From Gallionellales bacterium 39-52-133 (lineage in GTDB: Bacteria > Pseudomonadota > Gammaproteobacteria > Burkholderiales > Gallionellaceae): 64,000 bases of DNA. The notes beneath the pieces were generated by a model. It was not told where the DNA came from, did not search any database, and saw only the letters and a list, made by a program, of their open reading frames with translations. Shown here piece after piece: positions 1 through 9,338 of this stretch (position 1 is the first letter of the stretch; each line of letters begins with the position of its first letter). The stretch spans positions 407,984 to 471,983 of the forward strand of contig NCJL01000008.1 in NCBI GenBank assembly GCA_002278935.1. Direction: 5' to 3'. The position numbers and the translations under genes are program-made.

Positions 1-2
1 GA

Positions 3-95
3 CGCCAGCAAGAAATGAATGGACGCATGCTCAAGCTCATCAGCAGCCTGGCATTATTGGGGACAGCTGCATATTTATTGCTGCTCAGATATTGA
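3..95 (+). CDS. C-terminal end of a membrane protein (partial)
   Basis: Only the last 30 codons of a reading frame that enters from the left edge are present, ending with TGA at 93-95. The residues form one hydrophobic stretch (about LISSLALLGTAAYLLLL) followed by Arg-Tyr and the stop, as expected for the final transmembrane helix of an integral membrane protein. Nothing in this stub identifies the family. It converges on the thiopurine methyltransferase gene, with about 40 bases between the two stop codons. It could also be a chance open frame. Confidence 0.35.
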   Translation, partial: RQQEMNGRMLKLISSLALLGTAAYLLLLRY

Positions 96-138
96 ATCCA
101 GCGTGCAACAATATGGGAGCGGGGAAAGCCGCTTGCAA

Positions 139-795
139 TTATTTCAGCGTTAACAGATAGACACTTTCCTGCAAGCGGCTCAGGCCGCGTTGCTGGAAGC
201 GCGGATTTTGCGCCAGCATGTCAAACCGGGCCAGCAATTTAATATCTGTCTGTTTGCCGAACAGCGCCTCCACTTCTTCGGCAGCAAGTGCGAATGGCGG
301 CCCGGGCATTTCCGCCTGCGGATAATCAAAGGTGACCAGCAGAATTTGTGTCTTGGGCGGCAGAATATGCAGCAGATGCTGCACATAGCCTTGACGCATT
401 TCCGGCGGCAGCGCAACCATGGAAGCACGGTCATACACGGCGGATACACCTGCCACATCCCCGCGCTTCAAATCAAAAAAATCACCGCAGAGTATGCGAA
501 TATTATTCGCCTCATACTGGCTGAATTTATCGTGGCTTGAGATTACAGGGATGTAACCGTTTTCCCCGAAGAACGCCTGCGCCGCTATTTCACTCAGCTC
601 CACGCCGATCACCGCGTGCCCCTGCTGACGCAACCATTGCATGTCGACACTCTTGCCACACAGGGGCACAAACACAGTACTGGCCCCTGCATGCTGCAAT
701 TCTTGCCAGTATTGCTTCAGATAGGCATTCACCACGCCCTCGTGAAAACCCGTCTCCGCACGCTCCCAGCGTTCCAGCCAAAATTCTTTTTTCAT
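139..795 (-). CDS. tpm: Thiopurine S-methyltransferase
   Basis: SAM-dependent methyltransferase of the TPMT family (218 residues, the usual bacterial length). In bacteria these enzymes methylate thiopurines and selenium or tellurium oxyanions in the cytosol. The N-terminal signature FWLERWERAETGFHEG and the SAM-binding segment FVPLCGKSVDMQWL (about residues 42-55), followed by GVELSEIAAQAFF, are diagnostic. The late segment VSAVYDRASMVALPPEMR carries the family's conserved Asp-Arg. It is the last gene of a minus-strand run after the HicA-like and MipA genes, with a 73-base gap from mipA, so co-transcription is possible. The physiological substrate in this organism is unknown; metalloid detoxification is an inference. 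Confidence 0.93.
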   Translation of the reverse strand: MKKEFWLERWERAETGFHEGVVNAYLKQYWQELQHAGASTVFVPLCGKSVDMQWLRQQGHAVIGVELSEIAAQAFFGENGYIPVISSHDKFSQYEANNIRILCGDFFDLKRGDVAGVSAVYDRASMVALPPEMRQGYVQHLLHILPPKTQILLVTFDYPQAEMPGPPFALAAEEVEALFGKQTDIKLLARFDMLAQNPRFQQRGLSRLQESVYLLTLK

Positions 796-868
796 GATTT
801 ATCCCAAAAACATTACATTCAGCTGCGCACAGCTGCTTTCTCCAGACTGACAAAAGAGACAATATTGC

Positions 869-1765
869 TCAGTCTTTGGCGATACGTTCGGAACGGGCCA
901 GCGTCCACGCCAGGCCCAGCCCCACCGACCAGCCGATATCGCGCCGTACCAGCGGACTATCGCGGTTGGCCGCACCCTCAACCGAATCCACGCGCAGATA
1001 GCTGAAAAACCTCACGTCCGGATTAAACAAGTGCGATACGAACAGACTTGCACGCAGTGCAATAAGCCCGCTTTTGGCATTATAGGCCGGGCGCGTAACG
1101 GTCGCCTCCGCAGGCGATACGCGATAAAAAGTATCGACCAACTGCTGGTCACCGAACACCGCACCAAGATTAATGGAACTTGTCCAGCCTGCGGGCAGGC
1201 GCGTATCCCTTACCCATTGCGGCTCGAAAGCGATTCCCCGATACCTGAGGTTGTCGTTCAAATCAAACACGGCGCGCAATGGAAATTGAATGCGGCTTTC
1301 GCTTCTGCCATTGGGTACGTCACCGAGATTGATTCTGAGCCTGGGGCCAAACTCCAGCAAAGTACCCAGATCATCCATGCCTCTGCGTGCCTCTATGTTT
1401 TCCGCCCGCGAACCCAGTGAAGCGGCAAAGCCCACATCCACTTCCGTACGCCGGGTCTTTATCGCGCGTACGCCCACGGTACCGCGGTCCACGCGCAAAT
1501 ACTCTCCGCGGTAAATCATGTAGGGCAGACCAAGCAACAGATTAGCGCGTTCATCCGCGCCTGGGTAAGCCGGCTGTGTGACACCACCGCCAACCAGGCC
1601 TGCCTCCCACAATGGCAACCCGGCAGCAACGGGTGCTGCAATAACGCTTTCCGGCATGGATTCTTCAGCTTTCTCCTGCGCTTGTGCTGCAGCTCCGGCA
1701 CACTGCAGCATCAGCATAAAACTCAAAACAAACGATAAACGCGGTGCACAATTTTCCATACGCAT
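869..1765 (-). CDS. MipA/OmpV family outer-membrane protein
   Basis: Predicted outer-membrane beta-barrel of the MipA/OmpV family, 298 residues. An N-terminal signal peptide (about residues 1-29, ending in GAAAQAQ) is followed by the family opening with LWEAGLVGGG and YPGADERANLLLGLPYMIYRG. Alternating hydrophobic strands run to a C-terminal WSVGLGLAWTLARS segment. Members act as scaffold for murein enzymes (MipA of E. coli) or as porin-like proteins; the role here is not decided by sequence. The start codon directly follows the stop of the upstream HicA-like gene with no gap, so translation is probably coupled. A second in-frame ATG two codons later is an equally good start. Confidence 0.85.
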   Translation of the reverse strand: MRMENCAPRLSFVLSFMLMLQCAGAAAQAQEKAEESMPESVIAAPVAAGLPLWEAGLVGGGVTQPAYPGADERANLLLGLPYMIYRGEYLRVDRGTVGVRAIKTRRTEVDVGFAASLGSRAENIEARRGMDDLGTLLEFGPRLRINLGDVPNGRSESRIQFPLRAVFDLNDNLRYRGIAFEPQWVRDTRLPAGWTSSINLGAVFGDQQLVDTFYRVSPAEATVTRPAYNAKSGLIALRASLFVSHLFNPDVRFFSYLRVDSVEGAANRDSPLVRRDIGWSVGLGLAWTLARSERIAKD

Positions 1766-2041
1766 TCAGGCATTTCCGGCTTCACTCGACGGTGATACAC
1801 CGGCACGCACCAGAAACTCGCGCAGATATTTGACCAGATTTTTATCGCACACATTACCCTGGTGCGGATGATGCAGAAAACACTCAACATCATTGAGCAC
1901 CACGTGAAAACGCGCCCCGTGCGCCGGCTTGATGGTGGCGCCCAGGTGATGCAGCAGGGACTCGATTTCGCGCCAATGGATATTGCCGCTGACGGGGTCA
2001 TGGAAGATGGCACTTAACAGGCTGATATGCTTGTGACTCAT
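1766..2041 (-). CDS. Orphan HicA-like small protein
   Basis: A 91-residue protein resembling the HicA/YcfA family of double-stranded-RNA-binding-fold mRNA interferases. The core is HWREIESLLHHLGATI, then a GARFHVVLND strand, then FLHHPHQGNV and a C-terminal helix KYLREFLVRAG. In HicA a Gly-x-His in the strand is catalytic; here the position reads G-A-R-F-H, so the residue may or may not be equivalent. No HicB antitoxin gene lies on either side. An AAAGGAG ribosome site stands seven bases before the ATG. The gene abuts mipA directly. I regard it as a HicA-fold protein used outside a toxin-antitoxin pair, with moderate certainty. Confidence 0.6.
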   Translation of the reverse strand: MSHKHISLLSAIFHDPVSGNIHWREIESLLHHLGATIKPAHGARFHVVLNDVECFLHHPHQGNVCDKNLVKYLREFLVRAGVSPSSEAGNA

Positions 2042-2238
2042 GTCAATTCTCCTTTAACGGTTTAGTTATGATGACAAGTATTACTCCTTGCCGCATCCGG
2101 GTAAAGTATTTTGCGCAAACCGTAGCTGATTTATTTACCACATCAAGCGCCGGGTGTATTCGGCGGCCCGGAATGATAGAATCGGCTTCGAGTCTTTGAA
2201 CCAGTAAAGCATTTATCCTTTTATTCCCCGCCTAGCCG

Positions 2239-4041
2239 ATGTCACACTCCCCGCACGCCGCTTCCGGCACAATATCGCAGCCCTTACCCACTGACCTGCA
2301 TTCGATAGGAAAACTCTTCCCCTACCTGTGGGAATTTCGCGGGCGGGTATTGATCGCGCTGGGCTTATTGATCGGTGCAAAACTGGCCTCGGTGAGCGTG
2401 CCGCTGGTACTGAAGGAAATCGTCGACGCGCTGGATAAAACCCAGGCCGCGCTGGTGTTGCCGCTCACGCTGATCATCGCCTACGGCCTGCTGCGTTTTG
2501 CCAGCACCACCTTCGCCGACCTGCGCGACGTGGTGTTTGGCAAGGTTACGCAACGCGCGATGCGCAGGGTCAGCATGGCGGTTTTCCAGCATCTGCATGC
2601 GCTGTCGCTGCGCTTTCATCTGGAACGGCAGACCGGCGGCATCACGCGCGATATCGAGCGCGGCTCCAAGGCCATCTCCAGCCTGGTTGGCTACCTGCTG
2701 TTCCGCATCACACCCACCGTGCTGGAAATTCTGATGGTGGCGGTAATCCTGTTTATCAAACTGGACTGGGTATTCGGCCTGATTACGCTGATGACGCTGG
2801 CTGCCTATATCGGCTTTACCGTCACCATCACCGACTGGCGCACGCAGTTTGTGCGCCGCGCCAACACGCTGGATTCCGAAGCTTACGGGCGCGCCATCGA
2901 CAGCCTGCTGAACTATGAAACCGTCAAATACTTTGGCAACGAGCGCTATGAAGCCACCCGCTATGACGGCAGCCTGGCCGAATGGGAGCGCGCCGCGCTA
3001 CAGTCGCAGCGCTCCCTGGGTTTCCTCAACGCCGCACAGGCCGGCACCATTGCCATCGGCGTCACGCTGATGGTGATACGCGCGGCCAACGGCGTGGTGG
3101 AAGGCACCCTCACCCTGGGCGATCTGGTGATGGTCAACGCGTTCCTGCTGCAGATGTTCCAGCCGCTGAGCTTTCTCGGCGTGATGTACCGCGAAATCAA
3201 GCAGTCCGTCACCGATGTGGAACGCATGTTCACGCTGCTGCACCGCCCGCGCGAAGTGGAAGATGCCGCCCATGCAGGCACGCTGAGCATACGCGGCGGC
3301 GAAGTGAAATTCGAGCACGTCAATTTTTCCTACAATGCCGACCGCGCCATACTGCATGATGTGAGCTTCACCATACCGCCCGGCAAAACCGTGGCTGCGG
3401 TGGGCGCAAGCGGCGCGGGCAAATCCACGCTGGCGCGTCTGCTGTTCCGCTTTTATGACGTGAATGACGGCAGCATCAAAATCGACGGCCAGGATATCCG
3501 CGATGTCACGCAGGAAAGCCTGCGCACCGCCATCGGCGTGGTACCGCAGGACACCGTGTTATTCAACGACAGCATCTACTACAACATCGCCTACGGCCGC
3601 CCCGATGCCACGCGCGATGAAGTGATCGCCGCCGCGCGCGCCGCACATATCCTGGGCTTTATCGAAATCCTGCCGCAGGGCTGGGATACCGTGGTCGGCG
3701 AACGCGGGCTGAAACTTTCCGGTGGCGAAAAGCAGCGCGTCGCAATTGCGCGCACCCTGCTGAAAAATCCCGCGATACTCATTCTGGACGAAGCCACCTC
3801 CGCACTGGACACCAAAACCGAAAAAGCCATCCAGGCCGAGCTGCTGGAAATTGCCAGGAGCCGCACCAGCCTGATTATCGCGCACCGGCTTTCCACCGTG
3901 GTCGAGGCCGATGAAATACTGGTGATCGATGCAGGGCGCATCGTCGAGCGCGGACGCCATCCCGAGCTGCTCGCCAGAAACGGCGTGTATGCAATGATGT
4001 GGACGATGCAGCAACAAGCCGAAGAAGATAAGCCAGCCTGA
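2239..4041 (+). CDS. Atm1-type ABC exporter, fused permease and ATPase
   Basis: Half-transporter of 600 residues with the membrane domain first and the nucleotide-binding domain second, the layout of the Atm1/HMT1 branch (mitochondrial Atm1, bacterial AtmA). Six membrane segments lie within about residues 35-330. The ATPase domain (about 350-590) shows Walker A GASGAGKST, the Q-loop VVPQDTVLF, the signature LSGGEKQR, Walker B ILILDEATSALD and the switch IIAHRLST, all intact. The protein should homodimerise in the inner membrane. Family members export glutathione conjugates or heavy-metal/sulfur species; the substrate here is inferred only. It is a single-gene unit: the upstream neighbour is divergent and a 640-base gap follows. 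Confidence 0.9.
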   Translation: MSHSPHAASGTISQPLPTDLHSIGKLFPYLWEFRGRVLIALGLLIGAKLASVSVPLVLKEIVDALDKTQAALVLPLTLIIAYGLLRFASTTFADLRDVVFGKVTQRAMRRVSMAVFQHLHALSLRFHLERQTGGITRDIERGSKAISSLVGYLLFRITPTVLEILMVAVILFIKLDWVFGLITLMTLAAYIGFTVTITDWRTQFVRRANTLDSEAYGRAIDSLLNYETVKYFGNERYEATRYDGSLAEWERAALQSQRSLGFLNAAQAGTIAIGVTLMVIRAANGVVEGTLTLGDLVMVNAFLLQMFQPLSFLGVMYREIKQSVTDVERMFTLLHRPREVEDAAHAGTLSIRGGEVKFEHVNFSYNADRAILHDVSFTIPPGKTVAAVGASGAGKSTLARLLFRFYDVNDGSIKIDGQDIRDVTQESLRTAIGVVPQDTVLFNDSIYYNIAYGRPDATRDEVIAAARAAHILGFIEILPQGWDTVVGERGLKLSGGEKQRVAIARTLLKNPAILILDEATSALDTKTEKAIQAELLEIARSRTSLIIAHRLSTVVEADEILVIDAGRIVERGRHPELLARNGVYAMMWTMQQQAEEDKPA

Positions 4042-4320
4042 AATCCGCGCACCCTACAGTGCAATAACGTGCATTTTTATTTTGGCTAATGCAGTCAGTC
4101 TTTCAAACTTCATTTGGCCGGATCAATACTGCGCATACAACCGCAGATACAGATGGCCCCCGGCGCTACCTTACAAGAAAAAACGATTCTGGCTTCAGAA
4201 AAACAATCTGCTCACTGAAAATCGCGCGCAATTATTCACACACTCTCGATTCACCTGGCACTACACAGACCTTGCCCGGGGAATTTTCCCGGAAAGCACC
4301 ACTCTCCAGTATACATTAAT

Positions 4321-4347
4321 TTATTAAATAAAATCATATAGTTACAA
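4321..4347 (+). repeat. AT-rich dispersed motif, copy 1
   Basis: Contains AATAAAATCATATAG followed by TTACAAT. It aligns over about 22 bases with the motif seen at 18010-18038, 23595-23622, 29378-29405 and 39589-39617. It is the most diverged of the five, but the TTACAAT tail matches the 23.6 kb copy exactly. Confidence 0.45.
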
Positions 4348-4474
4348 TTACACCCGCAGAAACAAAAATCGCACTTGTCGACCAATAATAATTCGACATG
4401 CCACGCAATCAATGCGCAGCAAAACAGCATTACTCAATTCCAGATATTTATTTTTCGCTCAATTCGCAGCACTG

Positions 4475-4503
4475 ATGAAAATAAGGAACATCCTTATTTT
4501 CAT
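4475..4503. repeat. Perfect 13-base inverted repeat
   Basis: ATGAAAATAAGGA is followed by the spacer ACA and then its exact reverse complement. There is no T-run on either side, so it is a poor intrinsic terminator. It lies about 180 bases upstream of the GGDEF gene and could be an operator or an mRNA hairpin. Confidence 0.6.
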
Positions 4504-4682
4504 GTAAGTTTCAATTAAGCAAGCTATGCCACCATGCAAGCACTTCCCGCAGAAGCGGAGGCGAATTGCGTGTCCCAACTGGTGCAACTGTTAATTTATA
4601 CGCGTCACCCGGCAGATTATTTTGTATCGCATGCAGTCTCACCATACAAACGCACACTGAATAAAAAGTGCAAGAGGAGTAC

Positions 4683-6203
4683 ATGAGTAAAAATCATGTT
4701 AAAAAAATCAAATCCGGTATGGCTGCGAATACGAAGTATTCGCGCGTGCTCAAAAAATCGACAAAAAAGAATATGCAAGGCAGGCCAGAGTTGGCCACTT
4801 CCGTTCGGCATGTCAACGAAATATTGCATGAGCTTGAAGTCTATCAAATCGAGCTGAAAATACAGAACGAGATGTTGCGACACGCGTTGACCATCATCGA
4901 GGAAGCACGAGAGCGCTATGTTAACTTCTTTGACTTTGCACCTGTCGGTTACATCACTCTGGACTGCGATGCCAGCATCGATGAAATAAATCTTACCGGC
5001 GCGAGCATGTTGGGAGAGGAGCGTGGCAAATTAATACACCACAACTTCTCCACTTATGTCGCGCCGGAAGAGCGCGGCCACTGGCAGCATTATTTCCTGA
5101 CAGTCTTGCAATATGACAGGAAAATGACTTGCGAGCTGGCCCTGCATCATCGCGATGGCAAACAACTGCAAGTTCAGCTCGACTGCCTGCGTCTGCTGAA
5201 AGATGACAAAGCTCCGGTCATGCGCATCGCGATGACCGATATCACCGTGCGCAAACAGGCCGAAGAGGCCATGCGCGAACAGGAAGAATTTTTCCGCATG
5301 ATTACCGAAAACATCGAGGACTTTATCGCGGTGCTGGACCTCGATGGAAAGCGGCTGTACAACAGCCCGTCCTATGCAAAACTCTTTAAAAATCTTGAAA
5401 ACCTCAGGGGAACAGATTCATTTGCCGAAATATATCCGGATGACCGCGAGCATGTCATACACGCCTTCAGGGAAACGATAAGGACAGGCCACGGCCTGCA
5501 AATTGAGTACCGCTTCCTGCTTGAAGACGGCAGCATCCGCCATATGGAATCTCGCGGCGGGCTGATACAGAGCAACAAGGATCATGACTCTCGCGTTGTC
5601 GTTATCTCGCGCGACATTACCGAGCGCAAGCAGGCAGAAGAAAAAATCCGCAACCTTGCCTTTTATGACACCCTTACCCAGCTGCCCAATCGCCGCATGC
5701 TGGATGACCGCATGACCCAGGCGATGGCTTCAAGCAAGCGTAGCAACCACTATAGCGCGCTAATGTTTCTTGACCTGGATAACTTCAAGCCGCTGAATGA
5801 TCTGTACGGGCACAGTGCGGGCGATATGCTGCTGGTTGAAGCAGCACGCCGCATCATTAGTTGCGTGCGCGAAATGGATACCGTCGCGCGCTTCGGTGGT
5901 GATGAATTTGTGGTGATGCTCACGGAGCTTGATGTAAACAGGGAATCATCCATCAACCAGGCCGGCATCGTTGCCGAAAAGATACGCAATGCTCTGGCAC
6001 AACCCTACAGACTGACCATCACCGTCAAGGACAATACAGAAATTTCTATTGAACATCATTGCACCTCTAGTATCGGCGTGGTGATGTTTATCAATCACCA
6101 GTACAGTCCGAATGACCTGCTTAAACGTGCCGACAAGGAAATGTACCGGGCCAAGGAAAGCGGCCGCAACCGGGTTAGTTTCTCAATACCTGAGCGACCG
6201 TGA
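4683..6203 (+). CDS. PAS-PAS-GGDEF diguanylate cyclase
   Basis: Predicted soluble diguanylate cyclase making c-di-GMP from two GTP. From the ATG at 4683 it has about 506 residues: a basic tail and helical linker (to about 75), PAS domain 1 (about 80-195, starting at ERYVNFFDFAPVGYI), PAS domain 2 (about 205-325, EEFFRMITENIEDFIAVLD) and GGDEF (about 330-500). The active site is intact (RFGGDEF near residue 404), and REMD five residues before it is the product-inhibition I-site. No membrane segments are seen, so the signal is sensed in the cytosol. I prefer 4683 to the upstream GTG at 4668 because AAGAGGAG precedes it, although the spacing is short. Confidence 0.9.
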   Translation: MSKNHVKKIKSGMAANTKYSRVLKKSTKKNMQGRPELATSVRHVNEILHELEVYQIELKIQNEMLRHALTIIEEARERYVNFFDFAPVGYITLDCDASIDEINLTGASMLGEERGKLIHHNFSTYVAPEERGHWQHYFLTVLQYDRKMTCELALHHRDGKQLQVQLDCLRLLKDDKAPVMRIAMTDITVRKQAEEAMREQEEFFRMITENIEDFIAVLDLDGKRLYNSPSYAKLFKNLENLRGTDSFAEIYPDDREHVIHAFRETIRTGHGLQIEYRFLLEDGSIRHMESRGGLIQSNKDHDSRVVVISRDITERKQAEEKIRNLAFYDTLTQLPNRRMLDDRMTQAMASSKRSNHYSALMFLDLDNFKPLNDLYGHSAGDMLLVEAARRIISCVREMDTVARFGGDEFVVMLTELDVNRESSINQAGIVAEKIRNALAQPYRLTITVKDNTEISIEHHCTSSIGVVMFINHQYSPNDLLKRADKEMYRAKESGRNRVSFSIPERP

Positions 6204-6385
6204 AGAGCCCACATGTCTGCACACATTGCTGCAGACTTTCCATAACGAAAAAATACCATGCAAACCACATCTACACGCCTCACACCAGCGCCAAAAATCC
6301 CATCGCAGCCTATGCCCGTCCGTAAATGACAGCCTTTAAATACCCTTAAAAACTCAAGTGCCAATTGCTTATTAACAAACAATTA

Positions 6386-6419
6386 TTTTCAGCATTTGAT
6401 TTATAATCAAATCTGAAAA
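6386..6419. repeat. Bipartite inverted repeat upstream of the GGDEF-EAL gene
   Basis: TTTTCAG and TTTGATT are mirrored by AATCAAA and CTGAAAA around a three-base loop, with a small bulge. It ends about 18 bases before the GTG start and so lies where it could act as an operator or hide the ribosome site. Function is inferred from position only. Confidence 0.4.
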
Positions 6420-6437
6420 TTCGAAGCAAGGCTATCT

Positions 6438-9338
6438 GTGCCCATCGCATTTCCTTTCAGATTTTTTACTCTGCTCTGCCTGAGCCTTGCCTTCAACGCG
6501 CATGCACAGGATATACGCGTCGGCGTCTATGAGAACAAACCCAAGATCTTTACCGATGCGCAAGGCTCGCCTTCCGGAATTTTTATCGACATCCTCAAAG
6601 CGATAGGCGACAAGGAAGGCTGGCAGCTGCGTTACGTCAACTGCGAATGGGATGAATGCCTGAAAAAAATCGAAGCGGGCGACATCGACCTGATGCCCGA
6701 TGTGGCACATTCGGATGAGCGCGAAATTACCCTGGATTTTCATGCAACTCCCGCACTCTACAGCTGGTCACAAATCTATCGAAACAAAGATGTCGCGATC
6801 TCTTCCATTCTCGATTTGAAGGACAGGCGCGTTGCCATGCTGAGCGGGGGCATACAGGAAGATGCTTTCCTCAAGCTGCTGGATGGCTACAACATTAAAG
6901 CCCGGCTGATAACCACCAAGTCGATGGAAGAAGCATTTCGCCTCACTCAATCCGGCGGGGCGGATGCGGTTATTTCCGGCCACCATTACGGCGATTTTCA
7001 TAAACTTGATTACCAGCTGATCGAAACCCCGATCATCTTTCAGCCGTCCCGCCTGTTCTATGTAGCCGCACAAGGACGCAACGCCGAGCTGCTGAACACC
7101 ATAGACAAGCACCTGCGGGCATGGGTAAACACGCCCGACTCGCCCTACTTCCGCATACTGAAACGCTGGGGCGGCTTCGAGCCCACCACGATTTTCCCGC
7201 CCCTATTCTGGAAGGCGCTGATCATGCTCAGCGCCTTAATCCTGCTTTCAATACTCGGCCTGGCCTTCCTGCGCAAGCAGGTCAAACTCAAGACGCTGCA
7301 ACTTTCCGCCACCAACAACCAGTTGCAGGCCACCCTGAACGCCATCCCCGACTTGCTGTTTGAAATTGGGCTGGATGGCGTTTATCACAGCTACTATTCC
7401 GCAAATAATGACCCGCACGATACCCATGCACCGCGGTTTGCTGGAAACAACATACACGACATACTGCCGCCCGAGGCTGCAAAAACCGTCATGAACGCCG
7501 CCGAAGAAGCGCACAGACTGGGCTATGCCAGAGGCGAATATGAAAACAGTTTGGCCGATGGCAAGCACTGGTTTGAATTTGGCGTGAGCCCCAAACCTGT
7601 TGCCAGCGGCGAAATACCGCGACTGCTGGTTTTGTCACGCGACATCACCGTGCGCAAAAAGATGGAAGACTCCCTGCTCAAATTCTCACTGGCAGTGGAG
7701 CAAAGCCCCAACAGCATCATTATTTCCGACCTGGAGGGCAATATTGAATACGTGAATGCCACCTTCAGCAAAGTCTCGGGATACACCCTGAACGAAGTGA
7801 TCGGCAAAAACCCGCGCATGCTGCAATCCGGCAAAACACCGGCGGAGATCTACACCGACATGTGGCTACATCTGGCTCGTGGCGATGCGTGGCGCGGCAG
7901 CCTTATCAATCGCAGCAAAGCTGGCGCTGAATATGTTGAATCAACCCTGATTTCCCCCATCAGGCAGGCCGACGGAAAAATTACCCATTACCTTGCTATC
8001 CACGAAAATATCACCGAGAAAAAACAGGCCGAAGAACGTATCGACAGACTGGCCCATTTTGACCAGCTGACCGGCCTGCCCAACCGCATCCTGCTAAACG
8101 ACCGCTTCCAGTTTTGCCTGGGCCGCGCACAACGCAACAATGAAGAGTTAACCGTCATCTTCCTTGATCTTGACCACTTCAAAAACATTAACGACACCCT
8201 GGGCCACAGCATAGGCGACCAGCTGCTGGTCGAAGTAGCCAAACGCCTCAAAGTAGCCCTGCGCGAAGAAGACACCCTGTCACGCCAGGGTGGCGACGAG
8301 TTCATCCTGATATTGCCGAACACCGGCGCCGACGGTGCCGCCCAAGTCGCCACAAAACTGATCGAAACCGTTTCGCAAACCTGCCATGCCGCCGGGCATG
8401 AACTCAATGTCACCCCATCAATAGGCATTGCCCTTTACCCGCATGACGGTGAAGACCTGGAAACCCTGTCCAAAAATGCCGACAGCGCGATGTACCGCGT
8501 CAAGCAAAACGGCCGCAACGACTACTGCTTCTTTACCCCCGAAATGCAAGCCCATGCGGCACGCACCCTGCAGCTCAGCAGCGCGCTGCGGCATGCGCTG
8601 GCACGCAATGAATTGCAACTGCATTACCAGCCGCAGATATCACTGAAGGATGGCAGCATCACCGGGGCCGAAGCCTTGTTGCGCTGGATTCATCCACAAC
8701 TCGGCACCATATCGCCCGCCGAATTTATTCCGATTGCAGAAAGCAGCGGCCAGATCATACCAATCGGTGAATGGGTAATCCGCACCGCCACCCGGCAATT
8801 AAAATCCTGGCTGGATAGCGGCTTCCCGGCGATGGTGATGGCAGTCAATCTTTCAGCCGCACAATTTCGCCAGCCCAGCCTGCCGGAACTCGTCACCAGC
8901 ATCCTTGCCGAAGCAGACCTGCCCCACAAATACTTTGAACTTGAGCTAACCGAAGCCGTCGCGATGAATGACCCGCAGGCAGCGATTGCAGTCATGGATA
9001 AACTATTTGAACGCGGCATTCGCATGTCCATAGACGACTTCGGCACCGGATACTCTTCCCTGAGTTACCTGAAGCGTTTCAATGTCTACAAACTGAAAAT
9101 CGACCAGTCATTTGTCAGCAACATCACCGACGACCCCGAAGACAAAGCCATCGTCACCGCCATCATCAACATGGCCAGCAGCCTAGGCATGCTCACCATC
9201 GCCGAAGGCGTAGAAACAGCAGGACAACTGGAATTTTTACGCGCACAACAATGTGATGAAGTGCAGGGATATTACTTCAGCAAACCTTTGCCAGCGGCAC
9301 AGTTTGAAGCGTTTGCGAAGGGGCATCTTAAGATTTAG
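6438..9338 (+). CDS. Periplasmic-sensing GGDEF-EAL protein
   Basis: A 966-residue transmembrane c-di-GMP protein. Order: signal peptide (1-23), a SBP_bac_3-type periplasmic solute-binding domain (about 24-245, starting DIRVGVYENKPKIF), one membrane helix (about 255-277), PAS (about 300-405), PAS (about 410-530), GGDEF (about 535-690) and EAL (about 700-955). The cyclase motif GGDEF near residue 617 and a REED I-site are intact. The phosphodiesterase signature EALLRW and DDFGTGYSSLSYL are intact too, so both activities are possible. The binding domain suggests control by an amino-acid-like solute. The start is GTG with AAGG upstream. It is separated by 235 bases from the preceding GGDEF gene and is likely its own unit. 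Confidence 0.92.
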   Translation: MPIAFPFRFFTLLCLSLAFNAHAQDIRVGVYENKPKIFTDAQGSPSGIFIDILKAIGDKEGWQLRYVNCEWDECLKKIEAGDIDLMPDVAHSDEREITLDFHATPALYSWSQIYRNKDVAISSILDLKDRRVAMLSGGIQEDAFLKLLDGYNIKARLITTKSMEEAFRLTQSGGADAVISGHHYGDFHKLDYQLIETPIIFQPSRLFYVAAQGRNAELLNTIDKHLRAWVNTPDSPYFRILKRWGGFEPTTIFPPLFWKALIMLSALILLSILGLAFLRKQVKLKTLQLSATNNQLQATLNAIPDLLFEIGLDGVYHSYYSANNDPHDTHAPRFAGNNIHDILPPEAAKTVMNAAEEAHRLGYARGEYENSLADGKHWFEFGVSPKPVASGEIPRLLVLSRDITVRKKMEDSLLKFSLAVEQSPNSIIISDLEGNIEYVNATFSKVSGYTLNEVIGKNPRMLQSGKTPAEIYTDMWLHLARGDAWRGSLINRSKAGAEYVESTLISPIRQADGKITHYLAIHENITEKKQAEERIDRLAHFDQLTGLPNRILLNDRFQFCLGRAQRNNEELTVIFLDLDHFKNINDTLGHSIGDQLLVEVAKRLKVALREEDTLSRQGGDEFILILPNTGADGAAQVATKLIETVSQTCHAAGHELNVTPSIGIALYPHDGEDLETLSKNADSAMYRVKQNGRNDYCFFTPEMQAHAARTLQLSSALRHALARNELQLHYQPQISLKDGSITGAEALLRWIHPQLGTISPAEFIPIAESSGQIIPIGEWVIRTATRQLKSWLDSGFPAMVMAVNLSAAQFRQPSLPELVTSILAEADLPHKYFELELTEAVAMNDPQAAIAVMDKLFERGIRMSIDDFGTGYSSLSYLKRFNVYKLKIDQSFVSNITDDPEDKAIVTAIINMASSLGMLTIAEGVETAGQLEFLRAQQCDEVQGYYFSKPLPAAQFEAFAKGHLKI

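Larger units (their letters stand above)
4042..4682. other. AT-rich gap with a dispersed motif and a palindrome
   Basis: No convincing gene; the short open frames here have no start context or family resemblance. The gap contains one copy of the AT-rich dispersed motif (4321-4347, listed separately) and a perfect hairpin at 4475-4503. The last 80 bases are presumably the promoter and leader of the following GGDEF gene. No clear -35/-10 pair stands out. Confidence 0.6.

Noticed and set aside
4253..4275. Second sigma-54 promoter candidate (CTGGCACT with TTGC)
   Set aside because: GG and GC are fifteen bases apart instead of ten.
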